Below, one piece after another: positions 1 to 7,911 of a stretch of 38,632 nucleotides of DNA. The translations under genes and the position numbers were made by a program. Numbering within the stretch: the first letter of the stretch is position 1; each line of letters starts with the position of its first letter. The DNA comes from Saprospiraceae bacterium (lineage in GTDB: Bacteria > Bacteroidota > Bacteroidia > Chitinophagales > Saprospiraceae). Location: the NCBI GenBank assembly GCA_020631235.1, contig JAHDHQ010000034.1:1-38632 (forward strand), given 5' to 3'. The notes beneath the pieces are model-generated. The model searched no databases. It saw only the letters and a program-made list of their open reading frames with translations, and was not told the origin of the DNA.

Positions 1-25
1 GCTCTACCAACTGAGCTAAGGCACC
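1..25 (-). tRNA. tRNA, 5' part only (cut by window edge)
   Basis: Read on the minus strand, these bases give a 7-nt acceptor arm (GGTGCCT), the U8-A9 pair position, and a D-stem GCTC closing with GAGC around an AGTTGGTA loop. This is the standard first third of a tRNA. The anticodon lies outside the window, so the isotype cannot be read. The acceptor sequence reminds me of Bacteroidetes tRNA-Phe, but that is only a memory-based guess. Its promoter must lie at about 32-65, which overlaps the most upstream possible start of the next gene. Confidence 0.85.
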
Positions 26-144
26 TACTTTTTTACTTTAAGTTGGTTTCCTGAGACTAAATGTCTCTCATAAAGCAACGCAAATTTAGTTCCATTTATC
101 AAACAAGCAAACATTATCCTTGTATTTTTATGAGAATGGTTAAA

Positions 145-630
145 ATGTTTAAAACATATTCCCAAACAATGGAGCATTCTAGCTTTGGAAAAATTAGTGT
201 TTTGGCCAATGATCAGCGATTAATAGCCATAAATCTGGGAGCAGGCAATCAAGATTTATTTTCTAATGATATAAGTCAATTAGCGATAGATCAATTGGAC
301 GAATATTTTAAAGGAGAACGGAAAATTTTTGATTTACCCATAGAGTTGTCCCACCATGGTGCTTTTAACCAATCAGTTTGGGAACAATTGTTAAGCATTC
401 CATATGGGTCAACGATCAGTTATAAATCATTAGCTAACAAAATAGGAAAACCAAAAGCTTCTAGGGCAGTAGGATTAGCTAATGGAAAAAATCCATTGCC
501 TATAGTGGTTCCCTGTCATCGTGTTATTGGAAGTAACGGACGATTAACGGGCTATGCTTTAGGTTTAGACATGAAGCAAAAGCTTTTGCAAATAGAAGGT
601 GCGATAAAGCAGCAATCTTTATTTAATTAA
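145..630 (+). CDS. ogt: Methylated-DNA--protein-cysteine methyltransferase (Ogt/AGT family)
   Basis: Repairs O6-alkylguanine (and O4-alkylthymine) in DNA by irreversible transfer of the alkyl group to its own cysteine. The C-terminal half has the active-site PCHRVIG motif (Cys about 124 counting from this start), preceded by the helix-turn-helix region with YGSTISYKSLA and the Arg-finger segment KASRAVGLANGKNP. I chose the ATG at 145 because MFKTYSQT aligns with the usual N-terminus of the family, giving 161 residues. An in-frame ATG at 61 would add 28 residues without family resemblance and would sit in the promoter of the divergent tRNA. It precedes gldD by 54 bp. The window also carries a second, cysteine-less family member near 5 kb. 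Confidence 0.9.
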   Translation: MFKTYSQTMEHSSFGKISVLANDQRLIAINLGAGNQDLFSNDISQLAIDQLDEYFKGERKIFDLPIELSHHGAFNQSVWEQLLSIPYGSTISYKSLANKIGKPKASRAVGLANGKNPLPIVVPCHRVIGSNGRLTGYALGLDMKQKLLQIEGAIKQQSLFN

Positions 631-684
631 AGTATTCTACAAATTGCTTGGTATAAAATGAAACAACAAGCTTAATTTTGGGAC

Positions 685-1287
685 ATGAATAATTGTTTTT
701 TGTTGAATTTTGTTTTCGTTGTCTGTCTATTCGTGTCTGCTTGCGGAGGTGAAGAAGCATATTTTCCTAAACCTAGGTTATACCCTAAAGTAAATTATCC
801 TGCAAAGTCGTATGTGCCTTTTGATGAAAACTATTGTTCGTTTAGTTTTGAAAGACCAGTATATTCTTCAGTGGAACAAGACAAGTATTTTTTTGAAGGG
901 AAGCCTTTAGATCCCTGTTGGTTTGATTTAAGCATGGATACCTTAAATAGTGTAGTTCATTTTAGTTATTTACCAATCAAGGATAATAATCACTTTGACG
1001 ACTTAATCAAAGATGCTTTTAGACTTGTTAATGAACATAACAAAAAAGCAGAATACCGACAAGATCAAAAAATTGCGAATGATAGAGGAATTGGAGGAAT
1101 GCTGTTTGAGGTGGATGGTCCAGTAGCTACGCCTTTACAATTCTTTTTAACAGATTCTACAAAGCACTTTTTGAGAGGTAGTTTATATTTTAATGCCAAG
1201 GTTAATCCTGATTCCATAGCCCCTGTTTACCAATTTATCAAAGAGGACATTTATCACATATTATCCACTTTCGAATGGAACAAATAA
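685..1287 (+). CDS. gldD: Gliding motility lipoprotein GldD
   Basis: Predicted lipoprotein: a hydrophobic signal peptide ends in a lipobox SAC at about residues 18-20. The body matches GldD as I know it: PKPRLYPKVNYP near the N-terminus, a CSFSFERPVY segment, CWFDL, SYLPI, and the strongly conserved C-terminal run with QFFLTDSTKHFLRG and LYFNAKVN. In Flavobacterium johnsoniae GldD is needed for gliding and for stability of the type IX secretion machinery. It is 200 residues, the usual size. The usual neighbours (gldE, ssb, mutY) are not visible here; instead it follows ogt. Transcription ends at the perfect hairpin shared with recA. Confidence 0.85.
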   Translation: MNNCFLLNFVFVVCLFVSACGGEEAYFPKPRLYPKVNYPAKSYVPFDENYCSFSFERPVYSSVEQDKYFFEGKPLDPCWFDLSMDTLNSVVHFSYLPIKDNNHFDDLIKDAFRLVNEHNKKAEYRQDQKIANDRGIGGMLFEVDGPVATPLQFFLTDSTKHFLRGSLYFNAKVNPDSIAPVYQFIKEDIYHILSTFEWNK

Positions 1288-1289
1288 AA

Positions 1290-1320
1290 AAGTAGAAAGA
1301 ACAAAACATTCTTTCTACTT
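1290..1320. terminator. Bidirectional intrinsic terminator between gldD and recA
   Basis: Perfect 12-bp inverted repeat, AAGTAGAAAGAA and TTCTTTCTACTT, separated by 7 nt. A-rich sequence lies to its left and T-rich sequence to its right, so it can terminate gldD rightward and recA leftward. The stem is AT-rich but uninterrupted. Confidence 0.8.
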
Positions 1321-1346
1321 TATATTTTGTATCTATTTAGTAGTTT

Positions 1347-2408
1347 CTAGACTTCAGCAGCAGTTTCTTCAGCCACTTCTTCAGCGTTAGAAGTATCAAC
1401 ATCTGGATTATAGATATCCATTAACTTTTGTTCGATCTCTTCTGATAACTCAGGGTTATCTAAAATAAACTGCTTAGCAGAATCTCGTCCTTGAGCTATT
1501 TTGGTACCATTGTAGCTATACCAAGATCCACTCTTCTTAATAATTTCATTTTCTACTCCTAAATCGATGATTTCGCCAGATTTAGAAATTCCTTCTCCAA
1601 ACATGATATCAAATAGAGCGACGCGGAAAGGTGGTGCTAGTTTATTTTTCACCACTTTTACTTTCGTGTGATTTCCTATAACATTCCCTTCTTTGTCTTT
1701 GATAGCACTTCCCGAACGTCTAATGTCTAGACGCATAGAAGCATAAAACTTTAATGCGTTTCCTCCAGTGGTTGTTTCTGGATTTCCAAACATGACACCA
1801 ATTTTTTCTCTTAACTGATTAATGAATATGCAGCAACAATTGGTTTTACCTATGGCAGAAGTTAACTTTCTCATAGCTTGAGACATTAATCTAGCTTGGA
1901 GTCCCATTTTCGAATCACCCATCTCACCTTCGATTTCACTTCTCGGTACTAAGGCAGCAACAGAATCTATAACGATTATATCAATGGCACCTGAACGAAT
2001 TAAATGTTCGGTAATTTCAAGTGCTTGTTCGCCATTATCAGGCTGAGAAATCAATAAGTTTTCGGTATCTACACCTAATGCTTCAGCATAAGTTTTATCA
2101 AAAGCATGTTCTGCATCAATAAATGCAGCAATACCTCCATTCTTTTGACATTCAGCAATGGCGTGAATGGTCAAGGTTGTTTTTCCTGAAGATTCTGGCC
2201 CATAAATTTCTACTACTCGACCTTTAGGCAAGCCACCAACACCTAATGCTATATCTAAGCTGAGTGAACCAGTTGAGATAGTATCAGCTTTTATGATTTG
2301 CTTATCTCCAAGCTTCATAATAGCGCCTTTTCCATACGCTTTTTCGAGTTTATCCATTGCTAAGCCCAGGGCTTTCATTTTGGCTTCTCGTTCTTTATTT
2401 ACTGCCAT
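1347..2408 (-). CDS. recA: Recombinase RecA
   Basis: Core homologous recombination and strand-exchange ATPase. The Walker A GPESSGKT lies at about residues 70-77, and the [13 protein letters not shown] segment and the [27 protein letters not shown] stretch (Walker B and L2 loop region) are all intact. The 353-residue length is normal and the tail is acidic ([11 protein letters not shown]), as in most RecA proteins. It starts at an ATG about 24 nt downstream of a perfect Bacteroidetes -7 element. It is transcribed alone: an upstream terminator separates it from the small gene at 2531-2767. I see no LexA-type operator, in keeping with the lack of a classical SOS system in many Bacteroidota. Confidence 0.98.
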   Translation of the reverse strand: MAVNKEREAKMKALGLAMDKLEKAYGKGAIMKLGDKQIIKADTISTGSLSLDIALGVGGLPKGRVVEIYGPESSGKTTLTIHAIAECQKNGGIAAFIDAEHAFDKTYAEALGVDTENLLISQPDNGEQALEITEHLIRSGAIDIIVIDSVAALVPRSEIEGEMGDSKMGLQARLMSQAMRKLTSAIGKTNCCCIFINQLREKIGVMFGNPETTTGGNALKFYASMRLDIRRSGSAIKDKEGNVIGNHTKVKVVKNKLAPPFRVALFDIMFGEGISKSGEIIDLGVENEIIKKSGSWYSYNGTKIAQGRDSAKQFILDNPELSEEIEQKLMDIYNPDVDTSNAEEVAEETAAEV

Positions 2409-2431
2409 ATTAAGATGTTTTTATATTAGAA

Positions 2432-2462
2432 CAAATGTAATGTATAAAGTAGTGACTACAAA
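2432..2462 (-). promoter_or_regulatory. recA promoter, Bacteroidetes type
   Basis: On the minus strand, TACATTTG (2439-2432) is a perfect TAnnTTTG -7 element. It is preceded by TTTG (2462-2459) with a 19-nt spacer. Both boxes and the spacing match the housekeeping sigma consensus of the phylum. The -33 box is part of the T-tract of the upstream terminator. Confidence 0.7.
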
Positions 2463-2500
2463 AAAAATAAACCGGATCACTAACAAAAGTGAGCCGGTTT
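2460..2500 (-). terminator. Intrinsic terminator downstream of the 78-residue gene
   Basis: On the minus strand, AAACCGG-C-TCACT pairs with AGTGA-T-CCGGTTT (one internal mismatch) around a short TTTGTT-type loop, followed directly by an 8-9-nt T-rich run. This is a textbook rho-independent terminator. It ends the unit running leftward from 5211. Confidence 0.85.
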
Positions 2501-2530
2501 ACTCTAATTTATTAAATAAATTGCTAATTC

Positions 2531-2767
2531 TTAGAAAGCTGAATTCATTTCTCTAGTTCTGCTGTAAGAAAGTATGTTTTCCATACTTGCCTTATTTGGC
2601 AGAAACTTCACATTTGGAAGTTTTAGAAAAGATTTTTTAAGTCTTTTAAACTCGTCAGCTAATGAATAATCATGCGCTAAAGCATCTTCTACTTCTAAGG
2701 TTTCAAAGATGTCTGTTTCGCGGTAAAGATATTTAATAAGTAAATTTAAAGTGTAGCGTTTCTCCAT
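2531..2767 (-). CDS. Small conserved protein of unknown function (78 aa)
   Basis: Soluble, charged protein with no signal peptide or membrane segment. The pattern MEKRYTLN-LIKYLYRET, then ALAHDYSLADEF-RLKKSF-KLP, then NKASMENILSYSRT resembles small Bacteroidota proteins I have seen annotated only as hypothetical. The opening looks like the first helices of anti-sigma-factor-type proteins, but that is a weak impression. It is the last gene before a strong terminator, 58 bp after the DUF2147 gene, so it is probably the tail of that unit. ATG start. Existence is likely; function is unknown. Confidence 0.7.
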   Translation of the reverse strand: MEKRYTLNLLIKYLYRETDIFETLEVEDALAHDYSLADEFKRLKKSFLKLPNVKFLPNKASMENILSYSRTREMNSAF

Positions 2768-2825
2768 GCAGTAAGATTAGGATGATTTAATAATATAATA
2801 ACTGAATTAGCTTTTAAATTATTGT

Positions 2826-3248
2826 CTATTTAACTCTATACCAGTATTGTGTTCTTCCTAACCAAGAAAATCCTAGGTATCCACGGACATACAATTTGTC
2901 TGGTCCATCTAATTCAAGATTACAGCTGTATGTTTTTCCTGTGCCAGGATCAAGGATTTCTCCATTGGTATATCCGTTACCTTCTTTCTCCATATCATAG
3001 AGGATTGTTAGACCTGTTATTGGTTTACCTTTAAGGTCTCCTTCACAGGGTGTACAATGAGTAGCCGATGCACCTTCTAAAAGTTTAATCACTTTGCCGT
3101 AGAGCTTTCCATTCTCTTCATAAATTTCTACGTGTGATTTTTCTACATTCTCCTCATCATCTATTGTTTTCCAAACTCCGAAAACACTTTGTGCTTGAAT
3201 GGATGTTAGCAGAAAACTAAACATTAAAAGTGTAAAATATTTTTTCAT
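2826..3248 (-). CDS. DUF2147 family secreted protein
   Basis: The N-terminal signal peptide is cleaved after SIQA (about residue 19). The mature part fits DUF2147: a VFGVWKTIDDE opening, a VEIYEENGKLYGKVIKL strand pair, then ILDPGTGKTYSCNLELDG and a closing VRGYLGFSWLGRTQYWYRV. The family is predicted to be an extracytoplasmic lipocalin-like small beta-barrel of unknown ligand. One unusual detail is the THCTPCEGD segment, whose two cysteines two residues apart could form a disulfide; related proteins have a similar CxxC here. It starts 14 bp after the aminotransferase stop, so co-transcription is likely. Confidence 0.8.
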   Translation of the reverse strand: MKKYFTLLMFSFLLTSIQAQSVFGVWKTIDDEENVEKSHVEIYEENGKLYGKVIKLLEGASATHCTPCEGDLKGKPITGLTILYDMEKEGNGYTNGEILDPGTGKTYSCNLELDGPDKLYVRGYLGFSWLGRTQYWYRVK

Positions 3249-3262
3249 AGTATTGATTTTAA

Positions 3263-4168
3263 TTAACTAAATATAGGCACACAATAATTGGGTACCGAAA
3301 GATTAAACGCTTTATTCAGTTTTTCAAATATGTCTGTTCCCGATTTATTTACGATTTTTCTACCATCGATCATGGTTATAGGAGTTAGTTCGCCCATGGT
3401 TCCGCTGCAAAAAACCTGATCAGCTGTATATAACTCGGTTAAGGAAAGATTTTTTTCTGTCGCAAAAATGCCTTCCTCAATCGCTAATTGCATAACCATT
3501 CCTCTTGTAATCCCATGCAAACAAGCATCAGCAAAAGGGGTAAATAAAGCCTCACCTTTTACCATAAAGATATTTGTGCCATTTAGTTCGGCAGCGAAAC
3601 CATCTTTATCTAACATTAAAGCTGCATCTGCCCCAGCAACATTTGATTGTATTTTAGCCAATATGTTATTAATAAGATTGTTGTGATGGATTTTTGAATC
3701 TAAAAAAAGAGGCGAGTTTCTTCGGATGCTAGATGTAATAATGTTTATTCCATGATCATTGTCGTAGACAGGGGCTTTATATTCAGGCAGTATGATTAAA
3801 CAAGAACCAGACTGGTTCAGTCTTGGGTCCATTCCAGAGGTGATTTTTTCTCCTCTTGTTAAGGTTAATCTGATATGTACTCCATCCGTCATTTGGTTAG
3901 CTTCCAAGGTTTGTTTTAAAGCCTCTATAATGGTTTCGTTGGAAGGAATATCGACAAATGCCATGGCATGTGCAGAGTCCTGAAGTCTCGATAAATGACG
4001 GTCTAAGAGGTAAATTCCTTCAGGGTAGAGACGAAGCCCTTCCCATACGGCATCACCACCTTGGACGACACTGTCAAACACAGAAACTTTAGCATCATCT
4101 CTGGGCACGATTTGGTTTTTTACATAGACCTTTAGGTCTTTATTTCTTTCATCAAATGTTTGTAACAT
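3263..4168 (-). CDS. Class IV PLP-dependent aminotransferase (IlvE / D-amino acid transaminase fold)
   Basis: Fold-type IV aminotransferase of 301 residues. The N-terminal domain opens with VYVKNQIVPRDDAKVSVFDSVVQGGDAVWEGLR, and the PLP-binding Lys lies in LFLDSKIHHNN (about K159). The AAELNGTNIF segment (about E194) contacts the pyridine nitrogen, and FCSGTMGELTPITMIDGR is the typical C-terminal phosphate-binding region. The substrate (branched-chain or D-amino acid, or aminodeoxychorismate) cannot be told from sequence. It begins 1 bp after a sulfotransferase-like gene. From memory, Arabidopsis 'branched-chain aminotransferase-like' proteins carry these two domains fused in the same order, which suggests this is the bacterial two-gene form. 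Confidence 0.88.
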   Translation of the reverse strand: MLQTFDERNKDLKVYVKNQIVPRDDAKVSVFDSVVQGGDAVWEGLRLYPEGIYLLDRHLSRLQDSAHAMAFVDIPSNETIIEALKQTLEANQMTDGVHIRLTLTRGEKITSGMDPRLNQSGSCLIILPEYKAPVYDNDHGINIITSSIRRNSPLFLDSKIHHNNLINNILAKIQSNVAGADAALMLDKDGFAAELNGTNIFMVKGEALFTPFADACLHGITRGMVMQLAIEEGIFATEKNLSLTELYTADQVFCSGTMGELTPITMIDGRKIVNKSGTDIFEKLNKAFNLSVPNYCVPIFS

Positions 4169-4169
4169 A

Positions 4170-4883
4170 TTAAATTTTTAAAGCTTGTTCATTCATACTA
4201 CTATAATGAGGTAATACTTGTTTATATATCTCATTAAGATTTTTATCTAGTTCAATGTCGTTCTTATTTTTTACTTTAAATCCAGTACTATTATGTACAT
4301 TTTTGTACCAATACTTTGCCCAAACACCATCTATTTTTCTCGGACCTTTTTTCCAAGTCAACATTGATGCATCAAAAGGAAGATGGATTGTTTTACATAA
4401 AGCTTTGAGATAGGCAAGAGGGTTTTGCAACAAATCATCTGAATTTACGATGACATAGGGCTTTTTATGATCTTTTAAATATTGGCAAATGCTATGTTGT
4501 TCGATAATGCCTATGTCTTTAGCTTCAAAACGAGGCATCACTTTCTGAAAGGAGTGTATTACACTTTTTGGGTCTCTTATCAGTACTATGTTAGTAAGTG
4601 GTAGCAAAAAATCGAGTGGCATTTCGATCACATGATGGGCCATGTTTTTTATAAACCAATGTTGGGAGTCGTCCAAAAGTCTTAGGTCTTCAAGTAGTTT
4701 GCTTTTGTCTTTAGACTGGGAGGCAATGACTTCTTTTTCTCCTGGATGATCGAGCTTTTTATCGGATAAATAATGAGCATAGAAGGGTTCGTCTATGCCG
4801 GTGCAATCGCTACGATTATCGAATGCATACATCATGGCTGTAGAGATGTTTCGTGGACCAGATATTAAATGAATTTTAAACAT
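4170..4883 (-). CDS. Sulfotransferase-like P-loop protein
   Basis: 237 residues. The N-terminal LISGPRNISTAMMYAF is a degenerate 5'-phosphosulfate-binding loop of the sulfotransferase fold, and IDEPFYAHYL follows as in the family. IVLIRDPKSVIHSFQKV resembles the 3'-phosphate-binding segment with its Arg and Ser. No signal peptide or membrane anchor, so it is probably cytoplasmic. Whether it uses PAPS or is a kinase-like relative is not clear. It overlaps the upstream alkyltransferase-like gene by 8 bp and precedes the aminotransferase by 1 bp, so the three are translationally coupled. Confidence 0.75.
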   Translation of the reverse strand: MFKIHLISGPRNISTAMMYAFDNRSDCTGIDEPFYAHYLSDKKLDHPGEKEVIASQSKDKSKLLEDLRLLDDSQHWFIKNMAHHVIEMPLDFLLPLTNIVLIRDPKSVIHSFQKVMPRFEAKDIGIIEQHSICQYLKDHKKPYVIVNSDDLLQNPLAYLKALCKTIHLPFDASMLTWKKGPRKIDGVWAKYWYKNVHNSTGFKVKNKNDIELDKNLNEIYKQVLPHYSSMNEQALKI

Positions 4884-5211
4884 TTTTCAAGATGTTTTCT
4901 GGATGCCAGAATAGCTCATTAAAATGAACAACTTTATTATCCACTACTTTTATGCCTTCAGCTTCTAACCTTTCTTTCATCAGGGTTGGAGAAGGGAATG
5001 CATTACGTCCAGACAACTCACCTTTGCGGTTTAGGACTCTGTGAGCTGGAACCTTTATTTCAGATAATGAACATTTATTCAGTGCCCATCCTACCATACG
5101 AGCAGAACCCAATGCTAAGAAATCAGCAATAGCTCCGTAGTTTGTCACTCGTCCTTCAGGTATCATGCAAGTAACATCAAAAACCTTTTGAAAGTAGTCT
5201 TTATGCTCCAA
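4876..5211 (-). CDS. Alkyltransferase-like protein (ATL, MGMT family without active cysteine)
   Basis: 111 residues, corresponding to the DNA-binding domain of O6-alkylguanine transferase only. RVTNYGAIADFLALGSARMVGWALNK is the helix-turn-helix plus Arg-finger region. The active-site motif reads PAHRV (residues 55-59), with Ala where the transferases have Cys. It therefore cannot transfer alkyl groups. Known ATLs bind O6-alkylguanine and hand the lesion to nucleotide excision repair; most that I recall carry Trp or Ala here. The start is TTG: an in-frame stop lies just upstream and there is no ATG before the conserved domain. Its stop overlaps the start of the sulfotransferase-like gene by 8 bp. 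Confidence 0.88.
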   Translation of the reverse strand: MEHKDYFQKVFDVTCMIPEGRVTNYGAIADFLALGSARMVGWALNKCSLSEIKVPAHRVLNRKGELSGRNAFPSPTLMKERLEAEGIKVVDNKVVHFNELFWHPENILKNV

Positions 5212-5251
5212 GGTATTATTTTAGAGGTGTAATTTACAGTTAAGAATATTT

Positions 5252-5785
5252 ATGACTAAGTTTTTTGCAAAAAATATACATCACCTTACCGATGCTCGAT
5301 ATTTCTCAGCGATGGGCGTCGAATGGATGAGTTTTTTAATTGGGCAAGATGGTATCTCAGAACATGCCTTTCATGGTATTGTAGAGTGGATAGAAGGCCC
5401 TAAAATTGGTGTAGAAGGAGATGTAGAACTAGCCTCTTTATCCGATTATACGGTCATAAGAGCCCGAGATTATATCGAGCCTTCAGACACTAATATTTTA
5501 CAAATAGGTCTAGACATGTGGTCTCAAGCTCCTTATGAACTGGAAGCCAAAGCCATTCTTTTAAGTGTTAATAGTCTTGAAGAAATAAGAGAACACAGTT
5601 CTTTTTTAGAGAATCAAAACATTCCCTATTTTTTAGACACCCATTTTAGCAATGATCAGCTCATAAATATTACAAAAGAGATTTCGAATGTGGGCATAGC
5701 TATTTCAGGATCCAATGAAGAAAAGTTAGGCTTTAAAGATTTTGATGACATAGATCAGTTATTTGAAGCTCTAGGGTATGATTAG
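5252..5785 (+). CDS. TrpF-like (phosphoribosylanthranilate isomerase-like) protein, degenerate
   Basis: 177 residues, shorter than the roughly 200 of real TrpF. The opening FFAKNIHHLTDARYFSAMGVEWMSFLIG has the shape of the TrpF N-terminus (KICG-T---DARY---GAD-LGF). The CG with the catalytic cysteine is replaced by N-I. The end, GIAISGSNEEKLGFKDFDDIDQLFEALG, resembles the final phosphate-binding barrel strands. Middle strands fit a TIM barrel poorly. No other tryptophan gene is near; the next gene is a HAD hydrolase 34 bp downstream. Most likely a barrel relative with a different or lost function. Fold assignment moderate, function unknown. Confidence 0.55.
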   Translation: MTKFFAKNIHHLTDARYFSAMGVEWMSFLIGQDGISEHAFHGIVEWIEGPKIGVEGDVELASLSDYTVIRARDYIEPSDTNILQIGLDMWSQAPYELEAKAILLSVNSLEEIREHSSFLENQNIPYFLDTHFSNDQLINITKEISNVGIAISGSNEEKLGFKDFDDIDQLFEALGYD

Positions 5786-5819
5786 AAAAAGGCATTTTAA
5801 AACATAACTTTCTAGCATT

Positions 5820-6497
5820 ATGAAATTTGTCATTTTTGATATTGATGGAACATTGGCCAATACAAAAAAGGTAGAAGATAAATGTTTTATGCAAGCATTT
5901 GAGCAAACTTTTGGGCTCGACATATATCATCAAAAATGGGAAAACATAAAGCACGTAACAGACTGGGGTATAACCGAAGAAATAATACTGAGGGAAAAGC
6001 AAAGAGTTCCTACCAAAGAAGAGTATGGAAAAATGCTTGCTAACTTTATTGATTTATTAGAAAAGGAAAAACAAAAGGACCCAAAGCAGTTTAGTGAAAT
6101 TCCAGGTGCTAGAAATTTTTTCTATAAACTACAAGAAAACAAAAACATACATCTAGGAATAGCTACCGGATCATGGGAAAAATCGGCTAGGCTAAAGCTA
6201 GCGGCGATAAATATTAAAGTAGATGATATTTGTTTTTCTAATAGCGATTATGATAAATCGAGGGAAGTCATTACCAAAGAAGTCATACACCAGCTGAGCC
6301 AAAGATCTCAAAGAGCCCCGGATGAAATCATTTATTTCGGAGATGGAGAATGGGATTATAAAACCTGTAAAAACTTAGGCGTTTCGTTCATCGGAATCGA
6401 TCATGAAGATGATGGGAAATTATCAGCATTAGGAGCAAGGTTTGTGTTTCAAAATTATTTGGACCCAAAACCGATTATACAAGCGCTCCATCTTTAG
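5820..6497 (+). CDS. HAD-superfamily hydrolase (phosphoglycolate phosphatase-like)
   Basis: All four HAD motifs are visible: motif I FDIDGTLAN at the N-terminus with the nucleophile Asp, and motif II IATGSWEKSARLKL. Motif III is a Lys around DKSREVITKEVI, and motif IV is YFGDGEWDYKTCKNLG. An alpha-helical C1 cap lies between motifs I and II, as in phosphoglycolate phosphatase and beta-phosphoglucomutase. At 225 residues it is of normal size, soluble and cytoplasmic. The substrate is not predictable. Probably co-transcribed with the TrpF-like gene; it converges on thrC with 19 bp between stops. Confidence 0.85.
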   Translation: MKFVIFDIDGTLANTKKVEDKCFMQAFEQTFGLDIYHQKWENIKHVTDWGITEEIILREKQRVPTKEEYGKMLANFIDLLEKEKQKDPKQFSEIPGARNFFYKLQENKNIHLGIATGSWEKSARLKLAAINIKVDDICFSNSDYDKSREVITKEVIHQLSQRSQRAPDEIIYFGDGEWDYKTCKNLGVSFIGIDHEDDGKLSALGARFVFQNYLDPKPIIQALHL

Positions 6498-6516
6498 GTG
6501 CTATTTACAATGGACT

Positions 6517-7812
6517 TCACATTTGTAATAAATACGCTTTTAAGTCTTCATAACTTACCATTTTAGTGGCCTTTTTTTCTTTATCCATGAGCATTAGAAT
6601 ATTAGAAGGAATAGAGACTTTTTCGTGTATTGAATCCTCTACAATAGTTAAAAATTTCGCAGGATGAGCTGTTTCTAAAAACACGCAATGATCTTCAGGA
6701 TACTTGTTCAGATGTGCTTTACAGCCTAAATAACCTACAGCACCATGTGGATCAGCCACATAGTTATATTGTTTATACATTTCTAACATTGCACTTCTTG
6801 TTTCATCATCAGAAAAGCTATACGACGAGAGATTTTCTTTTAAGCGTCCAAAATCGTTTTTGTACATTTCCTGGATGCGAATAAAGTTACTAGGATTGCC
6901 AACATCCATTGCATTGCTGATGGTTTGTATACTTGGTTTTGGCTGATAGAGTTGAGTCAATAAATATTTGGTTACTACATTGTTTTTGTTGTTTGATGCA
7001 ACAAAACGACGAATGGGCAAACCCAATTGCTGTGCCATCATTCCAGCACAGATGTTTCCAAAATTTCCACTTGGAACGGAAAATACAATGTCCGAGAATT
7101 TTTTGTTTATCTGCTTATAAGCAAACATGAAATAAAACATCTGAGGTAACCAACGGGCAACATTGATTGAATTAGCAGAGCTTAATTGCATTTGGTTTTG
7201 AAGTTCTGGATCTAAAAAAGCAGTTTTGACCATAGCTTGACAATCATCGAAGGTGCCTTTAACTTCTAAGGCGCTGATATTTTGTCCTAGAGTAGTCAGT
7301 TGTTTTTCTTGAATATCACTTACTTTTCCGCTCGGATATAGTATGACTACTTTCACTCCGCTAAGCCCAATAAACCCACTAGCTACTGCTGCACCTGTGT
7401 CTCCAGATGTAGCCACCAGCACAGTAACTTCCTTATTATGATCTTGATTAAAATAAGCTAAGCAGCGTGCCATAAAACGAGCACCTACATCTTTAAATGC
7501 CAAAGTAGGCCCATGAAATAGCTCTAAAGTCGAAATATGATCATCTAGAGCTATCACAGGAAAATCAAAAGAAAGCGTCTCTTCAATGATGGATCGTAAA
7601 GTATTTTCAGGAATATCAGAACCTACAAATTGCTTTATGGCTTCAAAAGCTATTTCTGTATTTGAAAAATGTTCGATTTGATCAAAAAAAGTCTTCTTTA
7701 AAGGGCTAATATTTTCTGGGAAGTAAAGACCTCTATCTGGTGCTAAAGCCTGGACAACTGCCTGCTTGAAAGATACATTAGGAGCTTGTTTATTTAAACT
7801 GTAATAATTCAT
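6517..7812 (-). CDS. thrC: Threonine synthase
   Basis: PLP enzyme converting O-phosphohomoserine to threonine. The N-terminal MNYYSLNKQAP...LAPDRGLYFPE is characteristic of the longer ThrC class, and LFHGPTLAFKDVGARF carries the PLP Lys (about K107). TSGDTGAAVASGF and VPSGNFGN are the phosphate-cup and glycine-rich loops. I chose the ATG at 7812 because the family N-terminus begins there; an in-frame ATG at 7887 would add 25 residues of no resemblance. It follows thrB by about 100 bp. The homoserine dehydrogenase gene that usually precedes thrB is absent from this window. Confidence 0.95.
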   Translation of the reverse strand: MNYYSLNKQAPNVSFKQAVVQALAPDRGLYFPENISPLKKTFFDQIEHFSNTEIAFEAIKQFVGSDIPENTLRSIIEETLSFDFPVIALDDHISTLELFHGPTLAFKDVGARFMARCLAYFNQDHNKEVTVLVATSGDTGAAVASGFIGLSGVKVVILYPSGKVSDIQEKQLTTLGQNISALEVKGTFDDCQAMVKTAFLDPELQNQMQLSSANSINVARWLPQMFYFMFAYKQINKKFSDIVFSVPSGNFGNICAGMMAQQLGLPIRRFVASNNKNNVVTKYLLTQLYQPKPSIQTISNAMDVGNPSNFIRIQEMYKNDFGRLKENLSSYSFSDDETRSAMLEMYKQYNYVADPHGAVGYLGCKAHLNKYPEDHCVFLETAHPAKFLTIVEDSIHEKVSIPSNILMLMDKEKKATKMVSYEDLKAYLLQM

Positions 7813-7911
7813 TTTCTTAGTTATGTGTGCGATTAAATACATTGATTTAATGTCTGCAGACACAGATAAAAAATCAAATGCAGGCAAAAGAGGGTTTATG
7901 ACCCATTTATT

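Noticed and set aside
61-144. N-terminal extension of the Ogt gene from the ATG at 61
   Set aside because: The 28 extra residues do not resemble the family and overlap the expected promoter of the divergent tRNA; the ATG at 145 is a better start.
673-680. TAATTTTG resembling a -7 promoter box before gldD
   Set aside because: It is only 4 nt before the ATG, which would place the transcript start inside the gene, and the upstream TTGG is 3 nt too far away.
6505-6528. TTACAA / TTGTAA inverted repeat between the HAD and thrC genes as a terminator
   Set aside because: Only six AT-rich pairs with a 12-nt loop, and it overlaps the thrC stop codon; too weak to call.
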